A stretch of DNA of 64,000 bases from Gammaproteobacteria bacterium (GTDB lineage: Bacteria > Pseudomonadota > Gammaproteobacteria > S012-40): contig JAOUMY010000001.1 in assembly GCA_029881255.1 (NCBI GenBank), positions 496,001 to 560,000 on the forward strand, written 5' to 3'. A program made the position numbers and the translations under genes. Below, one piece after another: positions 17,973 to 27,300 of this stretch (position 1 is the first letter of the stretch; each line of letters opens with the position of its first letter). The notes beneath the pieces were generated by a model. That model was not told where the DNA came from. It made no database searches and worked only from the letters and a program-made list of their open reading frames with translations.

Positions 17973-19094
17973 CTATTTCAAGCCATAAATCAGGATCTCC
18001 AAGGGGAGCATCAATATGTCACCGACAATTTTTGACGTCTTTTTGAAGTTTTCCTCGCGCGATTTCTTTTTCCATTCCGCTTCTGAAATGACTCTTCCAT
18101 CCTCGGCCCAACGTTGAATTGGACCGACGGGATTACCGTTTGAATCCGTATTCATACTCAGCATTGGCTGCCCATCTGGATACCAGAATCGCTTTATGCC
18201 ATGAGTCGTGGAATTCGCCGGTATAATCTCACTTTCGACGTAGCCCGATTCATACCAGGTTTTTTTATATGGCAGTCGTTCATCGAGCTTGTTCACACCG
18301 TTTTCATACCATTCTTTCCTAAAAACAAAACCTGCGCCCTCTTTCGGCTCCAGTTCAGACGTTAACTGTCCGTTTCGTGCCCAGGTTTTTCCCACGCCTT
18401 TGGCCTGACCATTTTCATAGAAACGATGGGATTGTTTAGCTCCATTGTCCCAATAGGTAGTCCAGCTTCCATGATTTTTTCCGTTTGTATAGTCAATTGT
18501 TGCAGAAACATTGCCGCATACATCAAAGACTGTCATCGTTCCATGCTCTACACCATTTTTGAACGGTCGCTCCGCCCATAAATGCCCGGCGTGATACTCG
18601 TACTCAGTCCCCTCTTTTTTGCCGTTCACAAAGTTTCCTTTAAGCAAACTTCTCGAGGCATACCACTTTTTGCCATCAATATGTTTTGAATATTTACTAT
18701 CGTAGTTTATTTTGTATGATCCATGTCGCACACCGCTGACCTCCTCACCAAAGAAATACTTTTTCTTGGCATCCAAATACTTTGGTTCTGGTATAAGCGT
18801 AAACAAGTAGGGATATTCCTCACTAGATTTCACAGTGTCGGGACGACAACTGGGGGAGGGTACATTCTTTTGGCTAACTGCGACGCTTTCCGGACGATGC
18901 TGTCTTTCGATTTCAGGCAACGTAGATAACTTCGTTTCTGTCGCTCTAGCCTCCGAGGTGTTTTTCTCCGCCTGATTTCTGTGAAAAGGGGTCTTAGTAA
19001 CAAGCTGTTGTGATTTATCTTTTACTATTTTCGTGTAGTCCTTTCCGCATGCGAAAAGGCAAAATAGAACAGTTACATATACCACACTTCTCAT
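17973..19094 (-). CDS. YwqK/MORN-repeat lipoprotein
   Basis: 373 residues. The lipoprotein signal has lipobox LFAC (Cys16). After a low-complexity linker come repeats of the MORN-variant/YwqK type: FVNGKKEGTEYEYHAG, FKNGVEHGTMTVFD, YTNGKNHGSWTTYWDNG, FYENGQAKGVGKTWARNG and WYESGYVESE, which form a beta-sheet stack. YwqK proteins are sometimes annotated as antitoxins, but nothing here supports that. The protein is probably anchored to a membrane and faces the periplasm or surface. AAGGGG lies ~8 nt upstream of the start. Confidence 0.8.
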   Translation of the reverse strand: MRSVVYVTVLFCLFACGKDYTKIVKDKSQQLVTKTPFHRNQAEKNTSEARATETKLSTLPEIERQHRPESVAVSQKNVPSPSCRPDTVKSSEEYPYLFTLIPEPKYLDAKKKYFFGEEVSGVRHGSYKINYDSKYSKHIDGKKWYASRSLLKGNFVNGKKEGTEYEYHAGHLWAERPFKNGVEHGTMTVFDVCGNVSATIDYTNGKNHGSWTTYWDNGAKQSHRFYENGQAKGVGKTWARNGQLTSELEPKEGAGFVFRKEWYENGVNKLDERLPYKKTWYESGYVESEIIPANSTTHGIKRFWYPDGQPMLSMNTDSNGNPVGPIQRWAEDGRVISEAEWKKKSREENFKKTSKIVGDILMLPLEILIYGLK

Positions 19095-19490
19095 ACCGGG
19101 ATCCCCTTGCGTGCTGGCGAAAGACGTAAAAACAGGAATGACAAATGCAAAATAGTCGCCGGTTTTAGGGGTAAATTTGAGAAATTGAATCTAAAATAGT
19201 TGTTATTAGCTATCTGAAGACATCTTGCTTTTTGAGACAGTGTTTGCCGCGCGGCAACAAACCACTTTCTCAGGCAGATAGTTGTCGTGTAAGAACACAA
19301 TTCAAAATCTCTCGTTGCACATATCGATCAAAGAGGACTGTTGCTTAAAATGGCGGGTTGTTTTCTCCTGCCGGTCTTAAATAATGCAATCGAAAATTAC
19401 CTATTCAAATGGCATTTTCAATAAAACAAGAAAATCTTTTCAATCATAGTTCTACAACTAGACGGCGTCGAATATCTGGCCTTAGATTTA
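19095..19490. other. Spacer; nothing assigned
   Basis: No gene supported. Immediately upstream of the YwqK-like start, around 19098-19140, is a G/C-rich patch that weakly resembles the imperfect inverted repeats of small dispersed elements. A single copy is not enough to call one. Confidence 0.3.
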
Positions 19491-20111
19491 TCAGACTTCA
19501 AACGCAGAATAGGAAAGGATCACTTTCAGGTACGGCGCATATGTCAGAATCGCCCCTTGGTATGCTCCAGAATTGTGATAGGCTTCCAGCATATGTTGAA
19601 AAGCAATCTCATTCTCTGGATTCTCTTTGAGAGCTTCAAGCGACTCAAGAAATGGCTTGATAGATTCTTCGTCAAGATAGGTTTTCAACATCACAATATC
19701 ATTGGCTACCCTGTTGGCACTAACTGGGCGGAACTGAACACTATCAATTTGGTCTTCTACATCATCGAACTCAGGCGGTTCCTCATACACATTCCAACCA
19801 GGTGCTTCCGGTCCTGGATCGCTTTCAATATCCAATTCTACGCCATCTATTTTGTATTTTAGTAACTCAATAAATCTACTAAAGCTTTCCTGACTCGGCT
19901 CGTTGCGGTACATGGAAAACACTACTCGGTTTCTACCGCTATCGTAGAAGTCCAGTTCATCTCCATTTTCTACGCCTTCAGAATTGAGCAAAGCAGTATT
20001 CAATGCCAATTTTTCGGATTTTAGAATCCCCTTAACCTGAACATATAAGATGTCATCAACAATTTCGAATTCTTTACTGCCCTTTAAGAAGCGCTTTTGC
20101 ACTAACTTCAT
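19491..20111 (-). CDS. Hypothetical protein
   Basis: 206 residues with no signal peptide or TM helix, acidic overall. The first ~95 residues (KRFLKGSKEFEIVDDILYVQVKG... to the segment ending FSMYRNEPSQESFSRFIELLK) look like a beta-rich domain. An acidic Pro-rich linker and a helical C-terminal domain (LKTYLDEESIKPFLESLEALKENPENEIAFQHMLEAYHNSG) follow. No family is recognised. Weak AGAGAG upstream. It precedes the acyltransferase gene at 20151 in the opposite spatial order, with 39 bp between them on the same strand, so co-transcription is likely. Confidence 0.6.
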   Translation of the reverse strand: MKLVQKRFLKGSKEFEIVDDILYVQVKGILKSEKLALNTALLNSEGVENGDELDFYDSGRNRVVFSMYRNEPSQESFSRFIELLKYKIDGVELDIESDPGPEAPGWNVYEEPPEFDDVEDQIDSVQFRPVSANRVANDIVMLKTYLDEESIKPFLESLEALKENPENEIAFQHMLEAYHNSGAYQGAILTYAPYLKVILSYSAFEV

Positions 20112-20150
20112 AATTTATTTCTCTCTTTGTATACGCAGGAAAGTCCATAG

Positions 20151-21176
20151 CTACTTCAACCAGTGTTGAAGTTTGTTAACAATGCGCCCAAATCCACTAC
20201 CAGAATTTTCTTGCTTGGCGAAACAGAATGCGAAAAACTCTCGTCGCTCTGACATCCAATCTTGCTTGTAGGCATCGTTTCCAGTTAAGAAATCGATTTC
20301 CGAAACCCTATCAACGTCGATCACATATTGCATCAAAAAACTGGTCAGAATGGATCCCGTGGAGTAGTGTTTCCACGCCTCATCGTAAGCCAAACGGAAT
20401 ATACTCGCCTTTCTATTATGTACAAACCATATTTGCGCGGCCACGGGTGTATTTTTGACATAAAGAATTGCTAGTCGAGTCCATCCCCGTTGAGAAAACG
20501 CATCAACAAAACGGTCTACAAAGTCCACTCTCTGTTCATTTGACTTCCAACTCGCGCTATAAACCCTATAGTAATCCTGCATCATCTCTAATACATCTCG
20601 TCCGGTAAAAAGACGTATTTCAAACGAGTGATCACGTTGTAATTTACGACTTTTACGGGTGATAGTATTACGCAGTTTGGCAGGACGGCCTTTCAAATAT
20701 TCTTCAAAACACGACTCTTCAACCTTGTGCCGCCAGTTATAGTGCCTAAAGTGGTGTTCAAATTGAAAACCTATTGACGTTAGCGCTTCTTTCAACGCAT
20801 GTATCTTATGGTCAGATTGCGTGACAGGTTCCAACAATAGCCCCGAAAGAGGTAGCGTACGCAGACCTTTGGCCAGACATTGCAAAACTTGAGTTGTACA
20901 GTCATCTGACAATAGAAGCCCGAAATTTGGCGAGTATTGGTGTTTAAGCGAATACCAGTTTTTACCCGCATTACTCGCAAGTGGAAGCAATGCCATCACT
21001 TGATTTTCGCGTACCACGCAAGCGAGAACCAACTGCTGCCCATCATCCAGGGGGGAGGCTGTCAGGCACTGAAACCATTCTCGGGAAAGAAAAACACTGT
21101 TTTCCTCGGCAATGCCGAACAATTCAGATGCGCTGTCAGGCACATGTAGCCAATTTGTGTAGCAAATAAACTGCAT
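20151..21176 (-). CDS. GNAT-type acyltransferase, BcsL/CelD-FemAB-like
   Basis: 341 residues. The C-terminal half has the GNAT_6/BcsL pattern: KLRNTITRKSRKLQRDH, a YYRVYSASWKSNEQ segment, FSQRGWTRLAILYVKNTPVAAQIWFVHNRKASIFRLAYDEA and YSTGSILTSFLM. The final DFLTGNDAYKQDWM is typical of the family. These enzymes transfer acyl groups from CoA (or aminoacyl groups in FemAB) in polysaccharide or lipid decoration, but the acceptor here is unknown because no biosynthesis cluster surrounds it. Cytosolic. Confidence 0.8.
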   Translation of the reverse strand: MQFICYTNWLHVPDSASELFGIAEENSVFLSREWFQCLTASPLDDGQQLVLACVVRENQVMALLPLASNAGKNWYSLKHQYSPNFGLLLSDDCTTQVLQCLAKGLRTLPLSGLLLEPVTQSDHKIHALKEALTSIGFQFEHHFRHYNWRHKVEESCFEEYLKGRPAKLRNTITRKSRKLQRDHSFEIRLFTGRDVLEMMQDYYRVYSASWKSNEQRVDFVDRFVDAFSQRGWTRLAILYVKNTPVAAQIWFVHNRKASIFRLAYDEAWKHYSTGSILTSFLMQYVIDVDRVSEIDFLTGNDAYKQDWMSERREFFAFCFAKQENSGSGFGRIVNKLQHWLK

Positions 21177-22048
21177 TTGTTCCAGGGTGTAAGAAAATCA
21201 ATTTTCGGTAGTATAACGCCAAAATGACTCTAGTGTCTTTGTAACGAAAAGGCTCTCGGTCACCGAATACTCGCCTACATATAGTTCTGTTGCATCCCAT
21301 AGACACTCATTTACAAGAAAATTTTGTCTATTAGAAAAATGGTCATTTGCTTTACACAAGCTTTGCTTATATCCCTATCACTCTGGTTGCGCACGACGTT
21401 TGGGGTAGCTCGCTTGCTGTGAAGTCAGAAGAAATTTGGCGGTTGGAGATCTTGTCATGGAGACCGTTGGTGTACCAAATCGTCCAGTTCCAGCTTTAGC
21501 ATTTCCTGTCGACTATAGCGGCAAGTCTTTTGTTTGACTGGGCGATACATTCTTACATCGGCAAAAGGCAACATGATACTTTTGTTGCAAGACTTCCGTT
21601 TGTTGATTTATGGCAAGGACATACTTGGTTCCACGCCGCCATCATTTTCAATTTGCCTCACACTCCTGGCCGCATCGGCGAAGTCGCGGCCGCAGCAAAT
21701 GCTCGCAAACTTTTTTCATTTGATGTCACAAACTGAGAGTAGACTTGATCTTGTGTAGACTGAAATCCGGGAACCAGGATACAGCGGCAGAATACAAGTC
21801 ACTAGTGACTTGTGTGTGCATAGACTACACGATGATTGTAAGACACGCGTCTGGAAAAGGCAGTTTTCACATTCATTAGGTATTGAGCAAAAAAAACATT
21901 TTGTGTTGTTGCCAATTACCGACAACTGTTTGCAAAAAAACAAACTATAGTTACATCAATTGGACTCTAAGCAATGCTTTTTGCTTTAGGGTACAAGACT
22001 TGCAGCAAACCAGCCTCGCAGGAAACAACATTCATTAAAGGAGTTGAT
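21177..22048. other. Long non-coding-looking spacer
   Basis: 872 bp with no frame showing both coding character and a ribosome-binding site. It contains one notable element, a perfect 20-bp palindrome at 21794-21813 (entered separately). Short frames near 21530 on the plus strand lack family resemblance. Confidence 0.4.
21794..21813. promoter_or_regulatory. Perfect 20-bp palindrome (possible operator)
   Basis: ACAAGTCACT followed directly by its reverse complement AGTGACTTGT. The perfect dyad without a loop resembles a dimeric regulator site more than a hairpin. It lies ~235 bp upstream of the small lipoprotein gene at 22049. No regulator can be assigned. Confidence 0.4.
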
Positions 22049-22258
22049 ATGAGAACCAAGCTGATTACCATTACCCTTACAACATTAGGTATTTTTGCGC
22101 TGTTAGGATGTGAAAAGCAGAGCAAAGAGACTGAAACCACTGCAGCAGAACCTGCTGTTCAAATGGGTACTATGAGCAACGACACAATGAACAACGAGTC
22201 AATGGCGCAGCCAGGTGGCGACTCAATGGAGTCAGACAACACCGCACAACCTCAGTAA
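22049..22258 (+). CDS. Small Met/Asn-rich lipoprotein
   Basis: 69 residues. Signal peptide with lipobox LLGC (Cys at residue 21), then a low-complexity tail rich in Thr, Glu, Met, Asn and Gln (GTMSNDTMNNESMAQPGGDSM). AAAGGAG lies ~6 nt upstream of the ATG at 22049, which fixes the start; a longer frame from 21974 is unlikely. A strong terminator follows immediately. The Met-rich tail hints at metal contact, but this is speculation. Confidence 0.75.
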   Translation: MRTKLITITLTTLGIFALLGCEKQSKETETTAAEPAVQMGTMSNDTMNNESMAQPGGDSMESDNTAQPQ

Positions 22259-22270
22259 AAATTTGCTAAG

Positions 22271-22297
22271 AAAAGCCGGCTTATGCCGGCTTTTTTC
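22271..22297 (+). terminator. Intrinsic terminator after the small lipoprotein gene
   Basis: A 10-bp stem AAAAGCCGGC / GCCGGCTTTT with a TTAT loop, followed by more T residues. It begins 13 bp after the lipoprotein stop codon. Confidence 0.92.
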
Positions 22298-22927
22298 TTT
22301 CGATTTGGGTTTATTTGTGCTGATATTTTATACACATGACAAAAACGAATACTACACACTTGGCACTTCCAGGTTATTTTAGACGAGTCACATTTAGTCA
22401 ACTGATCACCCGCGTATCTAAACAAAAAAGCTGAATTCAGTTAAATTCCCACTACCAGAAACAGACCTTCGTAATAGTCCACTCGAAATTGATCTTAATA
22501 TTCCAAACATACCTAGCTTTAACATCTCCTTAGTCTGAATACGCTACTTTGACCAATTCGCACCGACGAAATTGCACGAAGCAGTTCCATAATTTTCTTT
22601 GGCAATACGAATTAGTTAGTGCGGAGCATCTTTTTCTGTTGAGACGATTCCGTCAACTTAATGAAATCAGGGAGTAACTTATTGGCGTTTGTTTACACCG
22701 CATGTTCAACGAGGAATCTAATTCCCTTAATTGGGCATAAGTCAAAAGATTTTGATTATGAACAACTCGACATTACAATATCGAGTATTTATAAACCTAC
22801 TGAACGTGTGGCAGGATAGAAAAAGGTGATCTCTGTGAGAGATTCTTTTGTCGGCGGAACACAGCACTTTCTGTAAGATACGCATTTATACACATAGCTC
22901 GATTACGAGGCAGAAAATAAATTAGTT
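22298..22927. other. Spacer upstream of the second MscS gene
   Basis: 630 bp of AT-rich sequence. No supported gene, repeat or RNA structure was seen. It presumably includes the promoter of the MscS gene at 22928. Confidence 0.4.
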
Positions 22928-24013
22928 ATGAACATGCAAGTTTTAATCGAATGGCTCGAGCCGATATTGGAATTGTTTGGCAAACATCCCTATATGAAGT
23001 CCTTAGTTGTATTGGCATTGGCCTTCGCAGTTGCCAACCTGATTTCTTTTGTCGTTAGCCGAATTGTCGTTCGCATCACTATACATACTGGCACAGAGTT
23101 AGATGATCGTATAGTAAGACTGTTAAAAGGCCCTGTTTATTGGACGGTGATATTGGTAGGCGGTCTGGCGGCCATTTCCATGCTTGAGTTCTCTCCATCA
23201 CTAGATTTCGGATTAAGCGGAATTCTCTATAGCATACTTATAGTTCTCTGGTCGCTTTTTATCACTCGTCTATTGAGATCTATTTTGGTTTCGATTAGCA
23301 GCAAACCCGATTCGTACTCATTGGTTCGGCCGCAGACATTGCCACTGTTCAGCAACGCCTCTTTTTTAATCGTAACCGTATTAGCCATATATCTGTTCTT
23401 TGAGACATGGAATATCGATATGACTGCCTGGCTGGCTTCCGCTGGGATTATCGGTATTGCCGTCGGTTTCGCCGCCAAGGATACGCTTGCCAATCTGTTT
23501 GCCGGCGTCTTTATTCTTGCTGATGGTCCGTACAAAATTGGCGATTATATCGTGTTGGAAAATGCCGAGCGGGGCAAGGTAACGCACATCGGAATTCGAA
23601 GCACGCGTATACTTACTCGAGACGACGTAGAGGTCACCATTCCCAATTCCATCATGGGCAATTCGCGCATTACCAATGAGTCAGGCGGACCATATGAGAA
23701 GTTTCGCATCCGGGTGCCTGTTGGCGCAGCATATGGGAGTGATATTGATCAGGTCCGCGACACTTTGCTGAAAGTAGCCTTGGAAGAGCCTGGCGTATGT
23801 AACAATCCCGAGCCAAGAGTACGGTTTCGTCGATTTGGAAACTCAGCTTTGGACTTCGAACTGTTATGCTGGGTAGAGAATCCGGAACTCCGCGGTCGTG
23901 TTGTGGATGCGCTTAACTCAACCATCTATAAACAATTTAAACTTACTGGCATCGAGATCCCTTATTCAAAACACGATATCTACATCAAAGAGATGCCCGA
24001 TAAGTTTAAATAG
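22928..24013 (+). CDS. MscS-family mechanosensitive ion channel (YnaI/YbdG-like size)
   Basis: 361 residues with about four to five TM helices. The MscS core follows: LASAGIIGIAVGFAAKDTLANLFAG, FILADGPYKIGDYIVLE, GKVTHIGIRSTRILTRDDVEVTIPNS and the C-terminal alpha/beta domain. Inner-membrane solute-release channel. It is distinct in sequence and length from the 303-residue MscS at 15479 and appears monocistronic. ATGs at codons 1 and 3 are both possible. Confidence 0.92.
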   Translation: MNMQVLIEWLEPILELFGKHPYMKSLVVLALAFAVANLISFVVSRIVVRITIHTGTELDDRIVRLLKGPVYWTVILVGGLAAISMLEFSPSLDFGLSGILYSILIVLWSLFITRLLRSILVSISSKPDSYSLVRPQTLPLFSNASFLIVTVLAIYLFFETWNIDMTAWLASAGIIGIAVGFAAKDTLANLFAGVFILADGPYKIGDYIVLENAERGKVTHIGIRSTRILTRDDVEVTIPNSIMGNSRITNESGGPYEKFRIRVPVGAAYGSDIDQVRDTLLKVALEEPGVCNNPEPRVRFRRFGNSALDFELLCWVENPELRGRVVDALNSTIYKQFKLTGIEIPYSKHDIYIKEMPDKFK

Positions 24014-24332
24014 CCTGAAGACATCAAGTGTAGAGAATTGAGTTTCGAAGCATTCTAAACCTCTTTTTTCAGCATCGATCGTGTTAAACGGTGTAGAAGC
24101 AGGCTTACAAACAGCAAAAATGACGGCCATTTGTGTCAAAATACATGCATAATTCGCTTATAGCGCAGGAGTATAGCTTTACCTAACAGCCGCACGTTAT
24201 TTATAATCGAATTCAAATACATAGAAATAGTTAATATAAAAACACTAGTACTTTTGGGTGGTAGGGAGAGGCAATTCGGTGCTGTGGAGTTGCTGTGCTC
24301 ATAAAAATAAAAACTCGGCAATAGAGGCGTTC
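24014..24332. other. Spacer upstream of the subtilase gene
   Basis: No supported gene. A GTG at 24258 is in frame with the subtilase but would place 25 polar residues before a normal signal peptide, so this stretch is treated as leader and promoter. Confidence 0.45.
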
Positions 24333-27300
24333 ATGAGCTCTGTGTTCAAAATTCTTTTCTGTTTCACCTTTATCGTCCTAAGCACCACTACCTTTGCAAG
24401 CCCACCTGGACAGCCCGACACCGAAAAGCAACATCCGCATCGCCTACTCATAAAATATAAAGCTTCAAGTGTCGCTCAGTCTCAACGATTGCGAGCACGA
24501 AATCAAAACATACAGGATATTAAGCCTTTATTCGGCCGTTCAAAGAAAAATTTCTCTCGACAATTCACACATTCCGCAAAACATCACGGCTTAGACCGTT
24601 GGCACAGACTCAGTATTTCCGATAAGACTGAGATGGAAATGCTCCTTAAACAATTGAGCACAGATCCTGACATAGAAGTCATCGAGCCGGATTTTGTTCT
24701 TACAACCAGTACGGTACCGACAGATCCGTCCTTCGGTCAGCTATGGGGATTGGTAAATACGGGACAAGCAGGCGGAACTTCCGGAACTGATATAAGCGTC
24801 GAAAGTGTTTGGAATAGCTCTAACCACGGCAATGGCGTTGTTGTTGCGGTAGTCGACACTGGCGTCGATTATACGCATACAGATCTCTCCTCAAATATGT
24901 GGATCAATAACGACGAAATCGCCGACAACGGTGTTGATGACGATGGAAATGGTTACATAGACGATGTCTTCGGCTACGACTTCGCCAATAACGATGGTGA
25001 TCCCATTGATGACAACGAACACGGTACTCACGTCGCAGGCACAATAGCGGCAAGCGCAAACAATGGGGTTGGCGTCGCTGGCGTAGCCTGGTCGGCGAAG
25101 ATTATGAGCGTTAAGTTTCTAACTTCCCGCGGTGGGGGATATACAAGTGATGCAATACAATCGATTCAATACGCAATCGATATGGGTGCAAACATCATCA
25201 ATGCCAGTTGGGGTGGCAGCGGTTATTCTCAGCTTCTTTTTGATGCTGTATCTGCAGCAAACGATGCAGGCATCACCCTCGTCGCCGCTGCCGGCAATTC
25301 CTCAATAAATATCGACATGTCTAAACATTACCCCTCTTCATTTAATCTGCCAAACGTTATCTCCGTTGCGGCATTTGACCGCTATGGAAACCTGGCGGGC
25401 TTTTCTAACTGGGGGCCTGAATCTGTACATGTTGCGGCGCCAGGCAAAGCGATCTATTCGACCGTACTTGGCGACACGTATCGACTACTCAGTGGCACAT
25501 CAATGGCCGCCCCTCATGTTTCAGGCGCAGCGGCATTACTTCTTTCCGAGGATATGACGCGTACACCCGAACAAATCAAACAACTACTAATATCAACTTC
25601 TAGCTACTCTGATACCTTGAGTGAAAAGACCATCAGCAAAGGCAGAATAAATATTAGCGATGCATTTAGTTGTGTACCTGGGGACATGCGTATCGTTTCA
25701 ACATCTTTATCGAATAACTTTGATATTCGCACCGGTGACGAACAGGTCATAAGCGTCAAGGTATATAGTTGCGACCAACAAGTTAAGAACGCGCAATTAA
25801 GCGTCAAGTTAAATGGAGCGAATGTTAAATATTTAAATGATTCCGGTTTAAATGGAGATGAGCAAGCAGGTGACGGAAAGTATTCAATATCGTGGAAACC
25901 CGATGCTTATGGCGACGTCACATTAGAATTTACCGCTACTCACAATGTCTATTCAACTTCCTCAATAACGATTGTTGGTACGATAAGTCAGAGTCAGGAC
26001 TATCAAGTAGACGATACCATTCCTTTTAACTGGCAGGACGCTACCGGTGGAACGTCTCTAAGTTTGGGAGATGACCAATCTACGCAAGTTGACATGGGTT
26101 TTCCTTTCCGATTTTTCGGTAACGCATATGAAATTGCCTATGTCAGCTCAAACGGCATGCTAACGTTTGGAAAAGGGTCAGCACTCAGCGCCAACACCGC
26201 AATACCTTCACCTATCATTCCCAATAATTATATAGCGGTATTGTGGAGTGACTTGAATCCTTCACTGAACGGAAATATCTACTCGGCACAGTTTGGGGTC
26301 GCGCCCAATAGAAAACTGGTTATCAGCTGGAATGATGTCTCTGTATTCAATGGCTCGCTCAATGGTGGAACATTTCAGGCCATATTGCACGAAGGTAGCA
26401 ACGATATCGTACTGCAGTACCAGGACGTCCTCTTTGGAAGCCAAGCTGATAACGGTGGCCAGGCCACAGTAGGAATCGAAAATTCCGACGGCAGCCAGGG
26501 CGTACAGTATTCGTATAAAACGCCATCTTTGAACAACAATAAAGCGATACGTTTCAGGCCCGCTCTTCGGCCAGTCGCCAACCCTGGTGGCGCATATCAG
26601 AGTGAGATAAACCAACCCGTCAATTTTTTTGGTTCGGCAAGCTCAGATCGGTCCAATGCCGTATTTAGCTATGCATGGAATTTTGGCGACGGAACCATCA
26701 GTACAGAACACAATCCCGTACACACATACACGCAAAGAGGCGTATTTGAAGCAACGTTAAAAGTAAACGATGGATTTGAAGACTCTTTGCCTGCGACGAC
26801 ATCGGTTATTATTGGTCCCAACCAGTTACCCGCCGCCCGTGCAGGCGGACCCTATACGGGTTATGCAAATCAGATCATCACTCTCGATGGCAGCCAGTCT
26901 ACCGACCCGGATGGTGATGCTCTTGGCTACAATTGGGATTTTGGTGACGGCAATGTTGGATTCGGCATTTCACCCTCTTACACCTATAACGCTCCTGGTA
27001 TATACACCGTGTTTCTTTCAGTTAGTGACGGATATGGCACATCTACATCTACCGCAACGGTAACATTGGAAAATCGTTCTCCTGTGGCAGAAATTACGGC
27101 GCCACTTGTTGGCGCATTAGGTGTCCCAGTTAATCTTAGCGCCTTGGCTTCTCATGATCCGGATAATCAATCGATTAGCTATAGCTGGGATTTTGGTGAT
27201 GGACAAAGCTCAACCCTTGCCAATCCCGCTCATATTTTTGCAAGCACAGGTGTATTTAATGTCACGCTAACAGTTAGTGACGGAATACTTTCCAACAGCA

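Noticed and set aside
19098-19140. Short GC-rich patch resembling a dispersed repeat element
   Set aside because: Only one degenerate copy is visible in the window, so no repeat can be called.
21530-21758. Short overlapping rightward frames in the 21-22 kb spacer
   Set aside because: Two frames are open over the same bases, neither has a ribosome-binding site and neither resembles a protein family.
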